64,000 nucleotides of DNA, taken from NCBI GenBank assembly GCA_944326465.1, contig CALVEB010000006.1, positions 1-64,000 of the forward strand, in the 5' to 3' direction. How positions within the stretch are numbered: the stretch's first letter is position 1; each line of letters begins with the position of its first letter. Source of the DNA: Candidatus Gastranaerophilales bacterium. GTDB taxonomy: Bacteria; Cyanobacteriota; Vampirovibrionia; Gastranaerophilales; Gastranaerophilaceae. Shown here one piece after another: positions 55,114 to 63,072 of this stretch. The notes beneath the pieces are model-generated. The model was not told the origin of the DNA. It ran no database searches and worked only from the letters and a program-made list of their open reading frames with translations. The position numbers and the translations under genes were made by a program.

Positions 55114-56667
55114 TTATTTTATAAAAGTACCCGATGAGAATATATTTTGTCCGTCTGTATAGGTATAATCAACAGAAAGATCATTACTCTTGAGGATAAG
55201 TTGTATTTTTGCATCCGGTTTTATGACTTTTGTGAATTTGATTTTTTTGATTTTATTGCAAGGAATTTCAATTTTAAAAATATTTTCCGCATAAAAATGA
55301 GCAAAAAATAACTGCACAACCCCGGGGAGTATCGGCAAATCAGGGAAATGTCCGTTGAAAAAATTACTGTTTTTCAAAAATGCCAGAGTAATTTGCGCAC
55401 AATTTTTATCTGAATTTATATCAAACACAAGCGGAAGCGAAAGATTCAGCCCGAAAATCATCTCCAGCTTTTCACGGTCAATTTTACCCGTAACGTTTTT
55501 AGGTATTTCAGGTAAAAAGCGCCATTTTTGCGGGTATAATTCTGAATACGCCGCAACATGCGACTTCAAAATTTTGATTAACTCAACAGATCCTGTTTCC
55601 AGCAATTTTTCTTTGCCTTCTTGCGTCAATACTACTGCCGCTGCAATTTTTTCATTGTATTTGAAACAATAACTGTTTTCTATTAATTCATTTTTATTCA
55701 GATACTCTTCCAGTTCAACTGCTGAAATACGTTTTTCCTGTATTTTTAATATTCTGTCAGCACGACCTGTTATTTTAAACCTGTTACCGTCAAGTTCAAT
55801 CAAATCACCCATAACCTGTTCGTTTTCGAGAAAATACCTTGATTTTATGTGTATAACACTGTCACTGTCAACAGACACTTCAACATCAGAAAAAGCTGTC
55901 AGCCAATCAGCGGTTGATGATGTACGGTATGCAATAATGCCGCATTCCGTGCTTCCGTAGATGTCTATAACATTGGATTTTTCTTCAAAAAATGCAAAAG
56001 TACTGTTTTTTAATTTATCACCTGCCGTAAAAATATATTTTGGCGGCACAGGGTTTATATTATATTTTGCCATTCTGTCAAGAAATGACGGGGTTGAAAT
56101 AAAAACATAATCCTGCTGTTCAATTTGTTCTGGAAATTTAATTATATCAGTATCAATGACATAACCATTTACCAGCGGAAACATAAGAGCAAATGTCATG
56201 CCGAACATGTGCGACATTTTTGTTGTTGTAATAAAGACAAGATTTTTATCTGGCGAAAACTTTTCATACAAATCATTTGCTTCATTAAGCAAATTTTGTA
56301 ATGATTTACGCGCCTTTTTCATCCTGCCTGTTGAGCCGGATGTGTAAAAGTTGATAAATACCTCATCAGGATTAACCTCCGGTATTACGAAATCCATGTC
56401 AGATGCTTGAACAGTATCAATAAAATCACCTTCAAGTATTTGGCGTTTGTTTTTGTCGGTCAACAGAAAAAGTTCTTTACCTGAATAAATCCCGGCCAGA
56501 AAATTCAATACGAATTCAAAATTATCCTCTTCACACAAAAGGAGATTTTTGCATTCCTGTACAGCAAGATATGCAGCACGTCCTGACACAAGCTTTTTAA
56601 GCTCAGCCCCGCAGTATTCTTTTCCTTTTGATTTTAATATTACTTTTTCATCACCGAAATTAAACAT
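55114..56667 (-). CDS. AMP-ligase/dehydratase fusion of the polyene cluster
   Basis: 517 residues. The N-terminal part (about 1-390) is an adenylating enzyme: NFYTSGSTGRMKKARKSL (P-loop), DIYGSTECGIIAYRT, KITGRADRILKIQ and NVTGKIDREKL (catalytic Lys). The C-terminal part (about 420-517) is a hotdog dehydratase: NFFNGHFPDLPILPGVVQLF, with the active-site His. The acyl-ligase would load the starter and the dehydratase would process 3-hydroxyacyl intermediates. The overlap with the COG4648 gene (56660-56667) shows coupling. Confidence 0.87.
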   Translation of the reverse strand: MFNFGDEKVILKSKGKEYCGAELKKLVSGRAAYLAVQECKNLLLCEEDNFEFVLNFLAGIYSGKELFLLTDKNKRQILEGDFIDTVQASDMDFVIPEVNPDEVFINFYTSGSTGRMKKARKSLQNLLNEANDLYEKFSPDKNLVFITTTKMSHMFGMTFALMFPLVNGYVIDTDIIKFPEQIEQQDYVFISTPSFLDRMAKYNINPVPPKYIFTAGDKLKNSTFAFFEEKSNVIDIYGSTECGIIAYRTSSTADWLTAFSDVEVSVDSDSVIHIKSRYFLENEQVMGDLIELDGNRFKITGRADRILKIQEKRISAVELEEYLNKNELIENSYCFKYNEKIAAAVVLTQEGKEKLLETGSVELIKILKSHVAAYSELYPQKWRFLPEIPKNVTGKIDREKLEMIFGLNLSLPLVFDINSDKNCAQITLAFLKNSNFFNGHFPDLPILPGVVQLFFAHFYAENIFKIEIPCNKIKKIKFTKVIKPDAKIQLILKSNDLSVDYTYTDGQNIFSSGTFIK

Positions 56668-57061
56668 TATGCCGTCTCTTGAAAATAAGCCTTATTATGT
56701 ATTCAACGCCGAACACCATGCCTGTCAAAAGATATGATACACAGCCGTTATATATAGTCCAAACCTTTGAACTCATAAATATTGTAGCAAAAGATACCAG
56801 AAAGTTAAATATCAAAAAAACACACCATACATAAGTCAGGTTGCGGGTGTATTGTTTGACAATCTCCGGCAATTCTTTTCCTCCCTCCATTATTTTTGCA
56901 AATTTCTGTATAATGGTTTCTTTAGTAAAAATTGATGAGAAAAATATAAAGAAAATTAAAAGATTAATTAATGCAGGATAAAATTTAAGCGCAATAAAAT
57001 TGGTAAAATGGAATATACCGATTACGACAAATGTAAATAGTACGGGAAAAATCATTCGCAT
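56660..57061 (-). CDS. COG4648-type membrane protein of the polyene cluster
   Basis: 133 residues with about four hydrophobic segments (VLFTFVVIGIFHF; ALINLLIFFIFFSSIF; VWCVFLIFNFLVSFATIFM; CVSYLLTGMVFGVEYIIRLIF). It carries TNFIALKFYPALIN and EIVKQYTRNLTYVW in the loops, like the small COG4648 protein that sits beside the AMP-ligase in aryl polyene clusters. Function unknown. Overlaps the ACP by 10 bp. Confidence 0.8.
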   Translation of the reverse strand: MRMIFPVLFTFVVIGIFHFTNFIALKFYPALINLLIFFIFFSSIFTKETIIQKFAKIMEGGKELPEIVKQYTRNLTYVWCVFLIFNFLVSFATIFMSSKVWTIYNGCVSYLLTGMVFGVEYIIRLIFKRRHNV

Positions 57062-57309
57062 AACAGTTCATCAATCGCGTTAACTACATCCTCAATAGTT
57101 CTGATTTGCTTAAAATTCTCAGGAGATATTTTTTTATGAGTGAATTGCTGGACTCGAACAGCTAAATCCACTGCATCTATACTGTCCAGTTCAAGATCTT
57201 CAAAAAGGTTTGCCTGAGGTGTTATTTTTGCTTCATCTATTTCAAAATCCTCAGTCAGAATCTTTGTTAATTCTTTTAATATAGTATCTTTTGTCAGCTT
57301 CTCACTCAT
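57052..57309 (-). CDS. Acyl carrier protein 2 (polyene cluster)
   Basis: 85 residues. The phosphopantetheine site is DLELDSIDAVDLAVRVQQF (Ser in DSID). Acts as a shuttle for growing chains, as the second of two tandem ACPs. Three bp separate it from the ACP before it. Confidence 0.92.
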   Translation of the reverse strand: MSEKLTKDTILKELTKILTEDFEIDEAKITPQANLFEDLELDSIDAVDLAVRVQQFTHKKISPENFKQIRTIEDVVNAIDELLCE

Positions 57310-57312
57310 CTT

Positions 57313-57573
57313 CTAATCCTGCTTTGTCTGCGCCTGAATAAAATCTGCAAGGGTTTTGACAGAATAAAAATGTTTTTTATTTTCATCATTATCAGCCCCC
57401 ATTTTGAGATTATATTTTTTCTTGAGCGCCATACCTAATTCCAACGCATCAATAGAATCCAGACCTAACCCTTCAACAAACAACGGAGCATTTTCATCAA
57501 TGTCTGCAGGTGTAATATCTTCCAGATCCAGCGAATCTATTATAAGTTGTTTTATCTCTTCTATAATCATCAT
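57313..57573 (-). CDS. Acyl carrier protein 1 (polyene cluster)
   Basis: 86 residues from ATG 57573, preceded by AAAGGTTAAG; the longer frame to 57588 is also possible. The attachment site is GLGLDSIDALELGMALKKK. Twin ACPs with distinct neighbours are a hallmark of aryl polyene clusters. Confidence 0.92.
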   Translation of the reverse strand: MMIIEEIKQLIIDSLDLEDITPADIDENAPLFVEGLGLDSIDALELGMALKKKYNLKMGADNDENKKHFYSVKTLADFIQAQTKQD

Positions 57574-57621
57574 CTTAACCTTTAACATTATGATAATCTA
57601 ACAAATTCAGAATGTCAAATT

Positions 57622-58353
57622 TTATATTTCCTGTTTTATAATATCCATAATTTCTTTGCGTGCCTTTATATCCGAAACATGCGAAAAATCTTGCGGTAAG
57701 ATTTCATCCTTAACTTCAATATTATAATTCACAACCCTATCACCTATATCATAAATCGGCTGATTTTTCTGCAAAAATGGATAATCCGTTGTTATCTTAA
57801 CCGGCACAATTGCCGTATTTGAATGAAGGGAAATAACAGCTGACCCCTTATGTAATTTGATATCCTCATCAGGTTTTGTTCTTGTTCCGGTAGGGAAAAT
57901 TATTATATTAAACCCTTCTTTCAGGAATTTATCTGTTTCCGTCTTAAAATCATCTATATCAATATCGTTGATTATATAAATTGATTTAACTATATTCCTG
58001 AAAAGCGGATTTTTTAGCGTATCTTTTTTGGCAAGACAGGTAGAATTAGGGATTAATCCTATTAATATCACAATATCAATAAATGTCGGATGGCTTGCCA
58101 CAATTATTTTACCTGACAAATTAGCCAGACCCGCTTCATCATTACAATTTACTTTGATAAGTTTTATTTTTTGTAAAAAGTCTTTAAAAAATTTCCAGGA
58201 GGAATGTATAACACCGGCATAAGCAAATTTTCTGCGTTCAACCGGCGTTTTCAGCGTTATATACGGAAAAATAAAAAAACTAATTACACCTGCTCCAAAT
58301 CCAAAAAGGACAAAGCAAAACAGTATTAAACAAGAGCGCCAGAGTCTAATCAT
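57622..58353 (-). CDS. 1-acylglycerol-phosphate acyltransferase-like (LPLAT)
   Basis: 243 residues. N-terminal membrane helix (LILFCFVLFGFGAGVISFFIF), then the LPLAT motif HPTFID in VASHPTFIDIVILIGL, FPTGTRTKPDEDIKLHKGSA (block III). It could acylate a lipid anchor for the product; an acyltransferase of this type opens the E. coli and Vibrio aryl polyene operons. 34 bp separate it from ACP1, and it overlaps the KS-like gene by 4 bp (ATGA). Confidence 0.88.
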   Translation of the reverse strand: MIRLWRSCLILFCFVLFGFGAGVISFFIFPYITLKTPVERRKFAYAGVIHSSWKFFKDFLQKIKLIKVNCNDEAGLANLSGKIIVASHPTFIDIVILIGLIPNSTCLAKKDTLKNPLFRNIVKSIYIINDIDIDDFKTETDKFLKEGFNIIIFPTGTRTKPDEDIKLHKGSAVISLHSNTAIVPVKITTDYPFLQKNQPIYDIGDRVVNYNIEVKDEILPQDFSHVSDIKARKEIMDIIKQEI

Positions 58354-58943
58354 ACAAGCCTCCGTAAGGTATAAAAAACTGCTCTGTATTCATCTGATTT
58401 TCCTGATAAAAAATTAACAAAATCGTCATAATTATCTGAAACTTTATGGTTTGTTTCTTTTATAAATTCTATTTTATCAGCGCCGTCAGCAGGGATTTTC
58501 CCTATTAAACACGCAACAGCAACAGGTTCAGGAAGTGTATCCGCATAACAAAAAAGTGTAGGTTTATCTTCACTAAAAGCTTCCCAGAACCCGTTAGAAA
58601 TAGTATGTTCTCCGGCAGAAACCGCATTGTATTTGCTTGTAATCTTATGGAACAAAGAAAATGTGCCCACTGCTGCATTATGAACTGACGAACTGAATGC
58701 AACCGGCGAAACCTCATTTTCTTCAGTGTACTGCTTTATTAGTTTTTCCAGCCTGTCAAATTCCCCGATGCGGGACGCAAAGACAATATTAACATCACGC
58801 CCATCATAGCAGCTATTCAGGACATAAAACGTTAGTTTTGCAAGCAGGCTGAGCTTTCGGCGCATAAGCATCGGAACAAATGACAAATCAGGTTTGTCAT
58901 CTTTTGAATAAGCCGTTTTGTATATGAAAAAATTTTCATTCAT
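58350..58943 (-). CDS. Ketosynthase-like chain-length partner (ApeC-like)
   Basis: 197 residues, about half a ketosynthase, matching the Ketoacyl-synt_2 family: IVFASRIGEFDRLEKLI, then PVAFSSSVHNAAVGTFSL. The catalytic Cys of a true KS is not evident (SVHNAAVG in its place), so it likely pairs with a functional KS as a chain-length factor. It is the first gene of the minus operon; TAGTAT lies 6 nt before the ATG, suggesting another leaderless start. Confidence 0.86.
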   Translation of the reverse strand: MNENFFIYKTAYSKDDKPDLSFVPMLMRRKLSLLAKLTFYVLNSCYDGRDVNIVFASRIGEFDRLEKLIKQYTEENEVSPVAFSSSVHNAAVGTFSLFHKITSKYNAVSAGEHTISNGFWEAFSEDKPTLFCYADTLPEPVAVACLIGKIPADGADKIEFIKETNHKVSDNYDDFVNFLSGKSDEYRAVFYTLRRLV

Positions 58944-58972
58944 GCTAATATACTAATATAGTTGGAGAGAAA
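58944..58972. promoter_or_regulatory. 29-bp divergent promoter between the two polyene operons
   Basis: Holds GCTAATATACTAATATAG: direct repeats CTAATATA that provide a -10 for each strand. The plus-strand operon has a ribosome-binding site GGAGAG; the minus-strand start is probably leaderless. The whole cluster can be switched from this short stretch. Confidence 0.55.
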
Positions 58973-60103
58973 ATGCAAAAAAAGATTTATATCACCGATT
59001 ATAATGCAATATGTAACCTCGGCAATAATATTGACCGTATTTTTGAGAATGCTGTTAAAGGTGATACTGATTTTCTTACTTTAGACAACGAACTTATTAA
59101 AGGTAAAGAATTTTATTTCGGGAAAATTAACGCTGAACTTCCTATTATTGAAGCAGAAAACTTTAACCTGCGCTGTAACAGACTTTTGTTATACCTTATA
59201 AACAGCATGCAAAAAAGTATCTCAGGACTAATTTCAAAATACGGAACTGCCCGTATTGCAGTTGTGACGGCAACAACAAATTCAGGCATTGAAGAATACG
59301 AAAAATCGCATAATCCTAAACATTTTGAAATAGGCAATCCTGCGGTATTCATAAAAAATCACCTCGGACTTAATAATTTTTATGAATGTATTTCAACGGC
59401 CTGCTCATCAGGCATTAAGACGTTTTCAACAGCGCAAAAGCTTCTGAATAAAGATATCTGCGACGCTGTAATTGTTGCGGGCGTCGATTCTCTTGCCAAA
59501 CTTCCGGTATATGGTTTTCATTCGCTGGAAGTGCTTTCGGATAAAAAATCTAATCCTTTTTCCAAAAACAGAAACGGGATTAATATCGGAGAAGCTGCTG
59601 CAATGTTTGTTATAGAAAAGCAGGGAAGCGGAATTTGTATAAAAGGCACAGGCGAAACCTCGGACGCTTATCATGCCGCAACACCGGATCCTAAAGGGTA
59701 TCAAGCTTCACATGCAATAAAAATTGCGCTGGGAAATGCAAATCTGTCCCCTGATGCAATTGATTACATAAACCTTCACGGAACAGGTACTATAGCCAAT
59801 GATTTAATGGAAGCAAATGCGATTTATAGTGTTTTCGGAGGCTGTACAGAGGCAAGTTCAACAAAACCTCTGACAGGTCATTGTCTCGGGGCTGCAGCCG
59901 CTTTAGAAACCGCTCTTTGTTGTCATGTAATAAAAAATCAAACGGTTTTACCGCATATTTATGACGGAGAATATGATTTTTCACTGCCGCAAATTAATCT
60001 AGTCACAAAAGCTGTTAAAAAAGATATAAATAACGTATTATGTACATCATTCGGGTTTGGCGGTACCAACGCCGCAATAATTTTAGGGAGGGAAAATGAC
60101 TAA
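58973..60103 (+). CDS. Beta-ketoacyl-ACP synthase (polyene cluster)
   Basis: 376 residues. The triad is present: Cys in CISTACSSGIKTF, His in NLHGTGTIANDLMEANA and His in LTGHCLGAAAALE. FGFGGTNAAIIL closes the fold. It would catalyse chain extension with malonyl-ACP, most like the ApeO position of known clusters. Its last 8 bp overlap the dehydratase. Confidence 0.93.
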   Translation: MQKKIYITDYNAICNLGNNIDRIFENAVKGDTDFLTLDNELIKGKEFYFGKINAELPIIEAENFNLRCNRLLLYLINSMQKSISGLISKYGTARIAVVTATTNSGIEEYEKSHNPKHFEIGNPAVFIKNHLGLNNFYECISTACSSGIKTFSTAQKLLNKDICDAVIVAGVDSLAKLPVYGFHSLEVLSDKKSNPFSKNRNGINIGEAAAMFVIEKQGSGICIKGTGETSDAYHAATPDPKGYQASHAIKIALGNANLSPDAIDYINLHGTGTIANDLMEANAIYSVFGGCTEASSTKPLTGHCLGAAAALETALCCHVIKNQTVLPHIYDGEYDFSLPQINLVTKAVKKDINNVLCTSFGFGGTNAAIILGREND

Positions 60104-60551
60104 TTACGATATGACAAAAGTTTTGCCGCACAAACCGCCTATGATTCTCATTGACGATGTTCTGGAATACAATCTTGAAGAAAGATCCGTAAGCGCTATA
60201 GTCAATATTAATGAAGATAAGTTGTTTTTTGATAAATCAATAAACGGCGTTCATTCAACTGTCGGAATTGAATTTATGGCACAAACAATCGGCTGCTATT
60301 CGTATTTCAGGAATGATATGAAGCCGCCCGGTATCGGATTCTTGTTAGGTTCAAGGTTATTTAATTGTAATATTCCTTATTTTGAAAACGGCAAAACATA
60401 CAAAATCACCGCAAAAGAAATTTTTACAGATAATAAACTTGTTTCATTTGAGTGTTTAATTTATAATGATAATGAAGTATGCGCTCAGGCAGTAATCAAT
60501 GCTTACATGCCGGCGAACAAAATAGACCTGATAGGGATGTTAAATGGATAA
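60096..60551 (+). CDS. Hotdog-fold 3-hydroxyacyl-ACP dehydratase
   Basis: 151 residues. KVLPHKPPMILIDDVLEY with the active-site His and GVHSTVGIEFMAQTIGCYSY with Glu give the FabA/FabZ-like pattern (ApeP-like). It makes the double bonds of the polyene. Coupled on both sides: 8 bp overlap with the KS and 8 bp with the ketoreductase. Confidence 0.88.
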   Translation: MTNYDMTKVLPHKPPMILIDDVLEYNLEERSVSAIVNINEDKLFFDKSINGVHSTVGIEFMAQTIGCYSYFRNDMKPPGIGFLLGSRLFNCNIPYFENGKTYKITAKEIFTDNKLVSFECLIYNDNEVCAQAVINAYMPANKIDLIGMLNG

Positions 60552-61272
60552 AACAGTATTAATCACCGGTTCAAGCCGCGGAATAGGAAAAGAAACAGCT
60601 TTATATCTTGCGAAAAACGGATATGACATTGTTTTGCACTGCAACAACAATATTAAAAACGCGGAAGAAACAGCCGCATTAATTGAAGAATACGGATGCA
60701 AGACAAGAATTTTACAATTCAATATATCCGATAGAGAGCAGTGTAAAAAAGTTTTGACAGAAGATATTGAAAAACACGGAATATATTACGGTGTTGTTCT
60801 GAATGCAGGAATCGCAAAAGATAATGTTTTCCCTGCGATGGAAGATTCTGAATGGGATGATGTCCTAAATACAAATCTCGGCGGGTTTTACAATGTCTTG
60901 AAACCGGTTGTTATGCCTATGATATCAGCAAGAATCAAAGGAAGAATTATCACTATGTCCTCTGTATCCGGTCTTGCCGGAAACCGCGGACAGGTAAATT
61001 ACAGTGCCTCAAAAGCAGGTATTATCGGCGCAACAAAATCTCTTGCATTAGAACTTGCAAAACGCGGAATTACTGTTAATTGCGTTGCTCCGGGTGTGAT
61101 AGAAACCGATATGACACAGGATCTGCCTGTTGATGAAATAAAAAAAATCATTCCGATGAAACGTTTTGGCAGCGCAAAAGAAGTTGCAAGTCTTATAAAT
61201 TTTCTTATGAGTGAAGATGCATCATACATTACAGGTCAAGTTATTTCTGTAAACGGAGGGCTGTATTTGTGA
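60544..61272 (+). CDS. 3-oxoacyl-ACP reductase (FabG-like)
   Basis: 242 residues, SDR fold. VLITGSSRGIGKETALYLA is the cofactor site (TGxxxGIG), SSVSGLAGNRGQVNYSASKAG holds the catalytic Ser, Tyr and Lys, and GVIETDMTQDL and GQVISVNGGLYL complete the family pattern. It reduces the 3-keto group of the growing chain, using NADPH (inferred). Stop TGA overlaps the GTG start of the next gene (GTGA). Confidence 0.94.
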   Translation: MDKTVLITGSSRGIGKETALYLAKNGYDIVLHCNNNIKNAEETAALIEEYGCKTRILQFNISDREQCKKVLTEDIEKHGIYYGVVLNAGIAKDNVFPAMEDSEWDDVLNTNLGGFYNVLKPVVMPMISARIKGRIITMSSVSGLAGNRGQVNYSASKAGIIGATKSLALELAKRGITVNCVAPGVIETDMTQDLPVDEIKKIIPMKRFGSAKEVASLINFLMSEDASYITGQVISVNGGLYL

Positions 61273-62489
61273 GACGGGTTGTTGTAACTGGAATGTCGCT
61301 TGTAAGCTGTCTGGGCAATGAAGTTGACAGTGCTTATGAAAGACTTAAAACATATAAAAACTGCATTCGCTATTCTCCTGAACTGGCAGAATACGACAAA
61401 TTAAACACGCGCTTATCAGCGCCTGTAGATTTTGAAACACCAGAACATTTTACGCGTAAAATCACGCGCACAATGGGTCCTATTGCTATAATGAGTGTAT
61501 CAACAGCAGAAAAAGCGCTTGCGGATGCAGGACTTTTAGGGGATGAAATTCTCACAAGCGGACAAACCGGTGTTGCTTACGGCTCATCTTCAGGGTCTTT
61601 AAAAACCATTATTGATTTTTATTCAATGCAGGTGGATAAAGAAGTAAAAAATCTCAATTCCGGTTCCTACGTCAAAATGATGTCACAAACAGCCGCTGTT
61701 AATATCTCTTTATACTTCAAAACCCGCGGAAGGATTATTCCGACATCCACAGCCTGCACCTCAGGTTCTATGGGAATAGGGGCGGCTTATGAAGCAATAA
61801 AAGACGGTTATCAAACAGTAATGATAGCAGGCGGGGCAGAAGAATTTCACGCAACCCATATTGCGATATTTGATACTCTCTATGCAACAAGTTTAAAAAA
61901 TGACTCTCCGGAACTTACACCTGCTCCGTTTGACAAAAACCGCGACGGGCTTGTAATAGGTGCAGGTGCCGCGACGTTAATCCTTGAAGAATATGAACAC
62001 GCAAAAAAACGCGGAGCAAAAATTTACGCTGAAATAATCGGTTACGGTAATACAACGGACGGTACGCATATAACCAACCCTAACCCTGAAACTATGGGCA
62101 ATGCAATAAAAGAAGCACTGTATTATGCCAAAATTTCTCCTGATGATATCGGATATGTTAATGCTCACGGCACAGCAACAATTCAGGGGGATACAGCAGA
62201 ATCTCAAGCGACATACGATATATTTAAGCGTAATGTTCCGATAAGTTCTATAAAAAGCTACACCGGACATACTCTCGGCGCCTGTGGCGCTATAGAAGCC
62301 ATTCTTACAATCAAGATGATGAACAACAACTGGTATTGCCCGACTCTTAACCTTAATGATGTTGATGAAAACTGTGCGCCATTAGGTTATATAATGAAAG
62401 AAGGGCGTGAGATGAAAAATAATATCGTTATGTCCAATAATTTTGCTTTTGGCGGCATCAACACATCTTTGATATTCAAAAAAATCTAA
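61269..62489 (+). CDS. Beta-ketoacyl-ACP synthase II-like (FabF-type)
   Basis: 406 residues. Starts at GTG 61269. Cys in PTSTACTSGSMGIGAAYEA, His in VNAHGTATIQGDTAES, His in SYTGHTLGACGAIEAIL, and NNFAFGGINTSLIF at the end. A second full KS is standard in aryl polyene clusters (ApeR position). The last gene of the compact operon; the exonuclease follows after 14 bp. Confidence 0.94.
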   Translation: MRRVVVTGMSLVSCLGNEVDSAYERLKTYKNCIRYSPELAEYDKLNTRLSAPVDFETPEHFTRKITRTMGPIAIMSVSTAEKALADAGLLGDEILTSGQTGVAYGSSSGSLKTIIDFYSMQVDKEVKNLNSGSYVKMMSQTAAVNISLYFKTRGRIIPTSTACTSGSMGIGAAYEAIKDGYQTVMIAGGAEEFHATHIAIFDTLYATSLKNDSPELTPAPFDKNRDGLVIGAGAATLILEEYEHAKKRGAKIYAEIIGYGNTTDGTHITNPNPETMGNAIKEALYYAKISPDDIGYVNAHGTATIQGDTAESQATYDIFKRNVPISSIKSYTGHTLGACGAIEAILTIKMMNNNWYCPTLNLNDVDENCAPLGYIMKEGREMKNNIVMSNNFAFGGINTSLIFKKI

Positions 62490-62502
62490 GGAAGTTAACT
62501 TT

Positions 62503-63072
62503 ATGCTAAAACATTCAATCCCGAAAATGCAAAATAAGGGTAAATATATTTCAGAATTTAAACACGATTATACCGTCATTGATATTGAGACAACCGGTCT
62601 TTCGTTCAAAAATGATGAAATTATTGAGATTTCAGCGCTTAAAATAAGAAATAACAGTATTTCTGGTGAATTTTCATCACTCATAAAACCGGAAACAAGT
62701 ATTTCAGAGCGTATTTCTCTTATCACAGGCATAACACCTGAAATGCTATCAACTGCTAAAAAAATTGAGCAGGTATTACCTGAATTTATAGATTTTGTTG
62801 GCAATGATACATTATTAGGCCATAATGTTTCTTTTGATATAAATTTTATTTATGATAAGTATTTGAAATTATCTGATCGGCATTTTTGTAATGATTATAT
62901 GGATACAAGAATACTTGCGCAAAAATATTGCGATACTGAAAATAATAAACTTGCCACACTTGCCGGTTATTACGGTATAAATGTTGAAGGACAGCACAGA
63001 GCATTAAATGATTGTATCATCACATTTAATGTCTACACCAAAATAATGGAAGCACAATTGCAGAAAAAATGA
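62503..63072 (+). CDS. DnaQ-like 3'-5' exonuclease
   Basis: 189 residues. ExoI motif YTVIDIETTGLSF (Asp, Glu), ExoII LLGHNVSFDINFIYDKYL, ExoIII YYGINVEGQHRALNDCI (His-x4-Asp): a DEDDh exonuclease like the epsilon proofreading subunit or PolC exo domain. As a short free-standing protein it may act in repair or RNA turnover. The TolC-family start codon overlaps its stop (ATGA). Confidence 0.92.
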   Translation: MLKHSIPKMQNKGKYISEFKHDYTVIDIETTGLSFKNDEIIEISALKIRNNSISGEFSSLIKPETSISERISLITGITPEMLSTAKKIEQVLPEFIDFVGNDTLLGHNVSFDINFIYDKYLKLSDRHFCNDYMDTRILAQKYCDTENNKLATLAGYYGINVEGQHRALNDCIITFNVYTKIMEAQLQKK

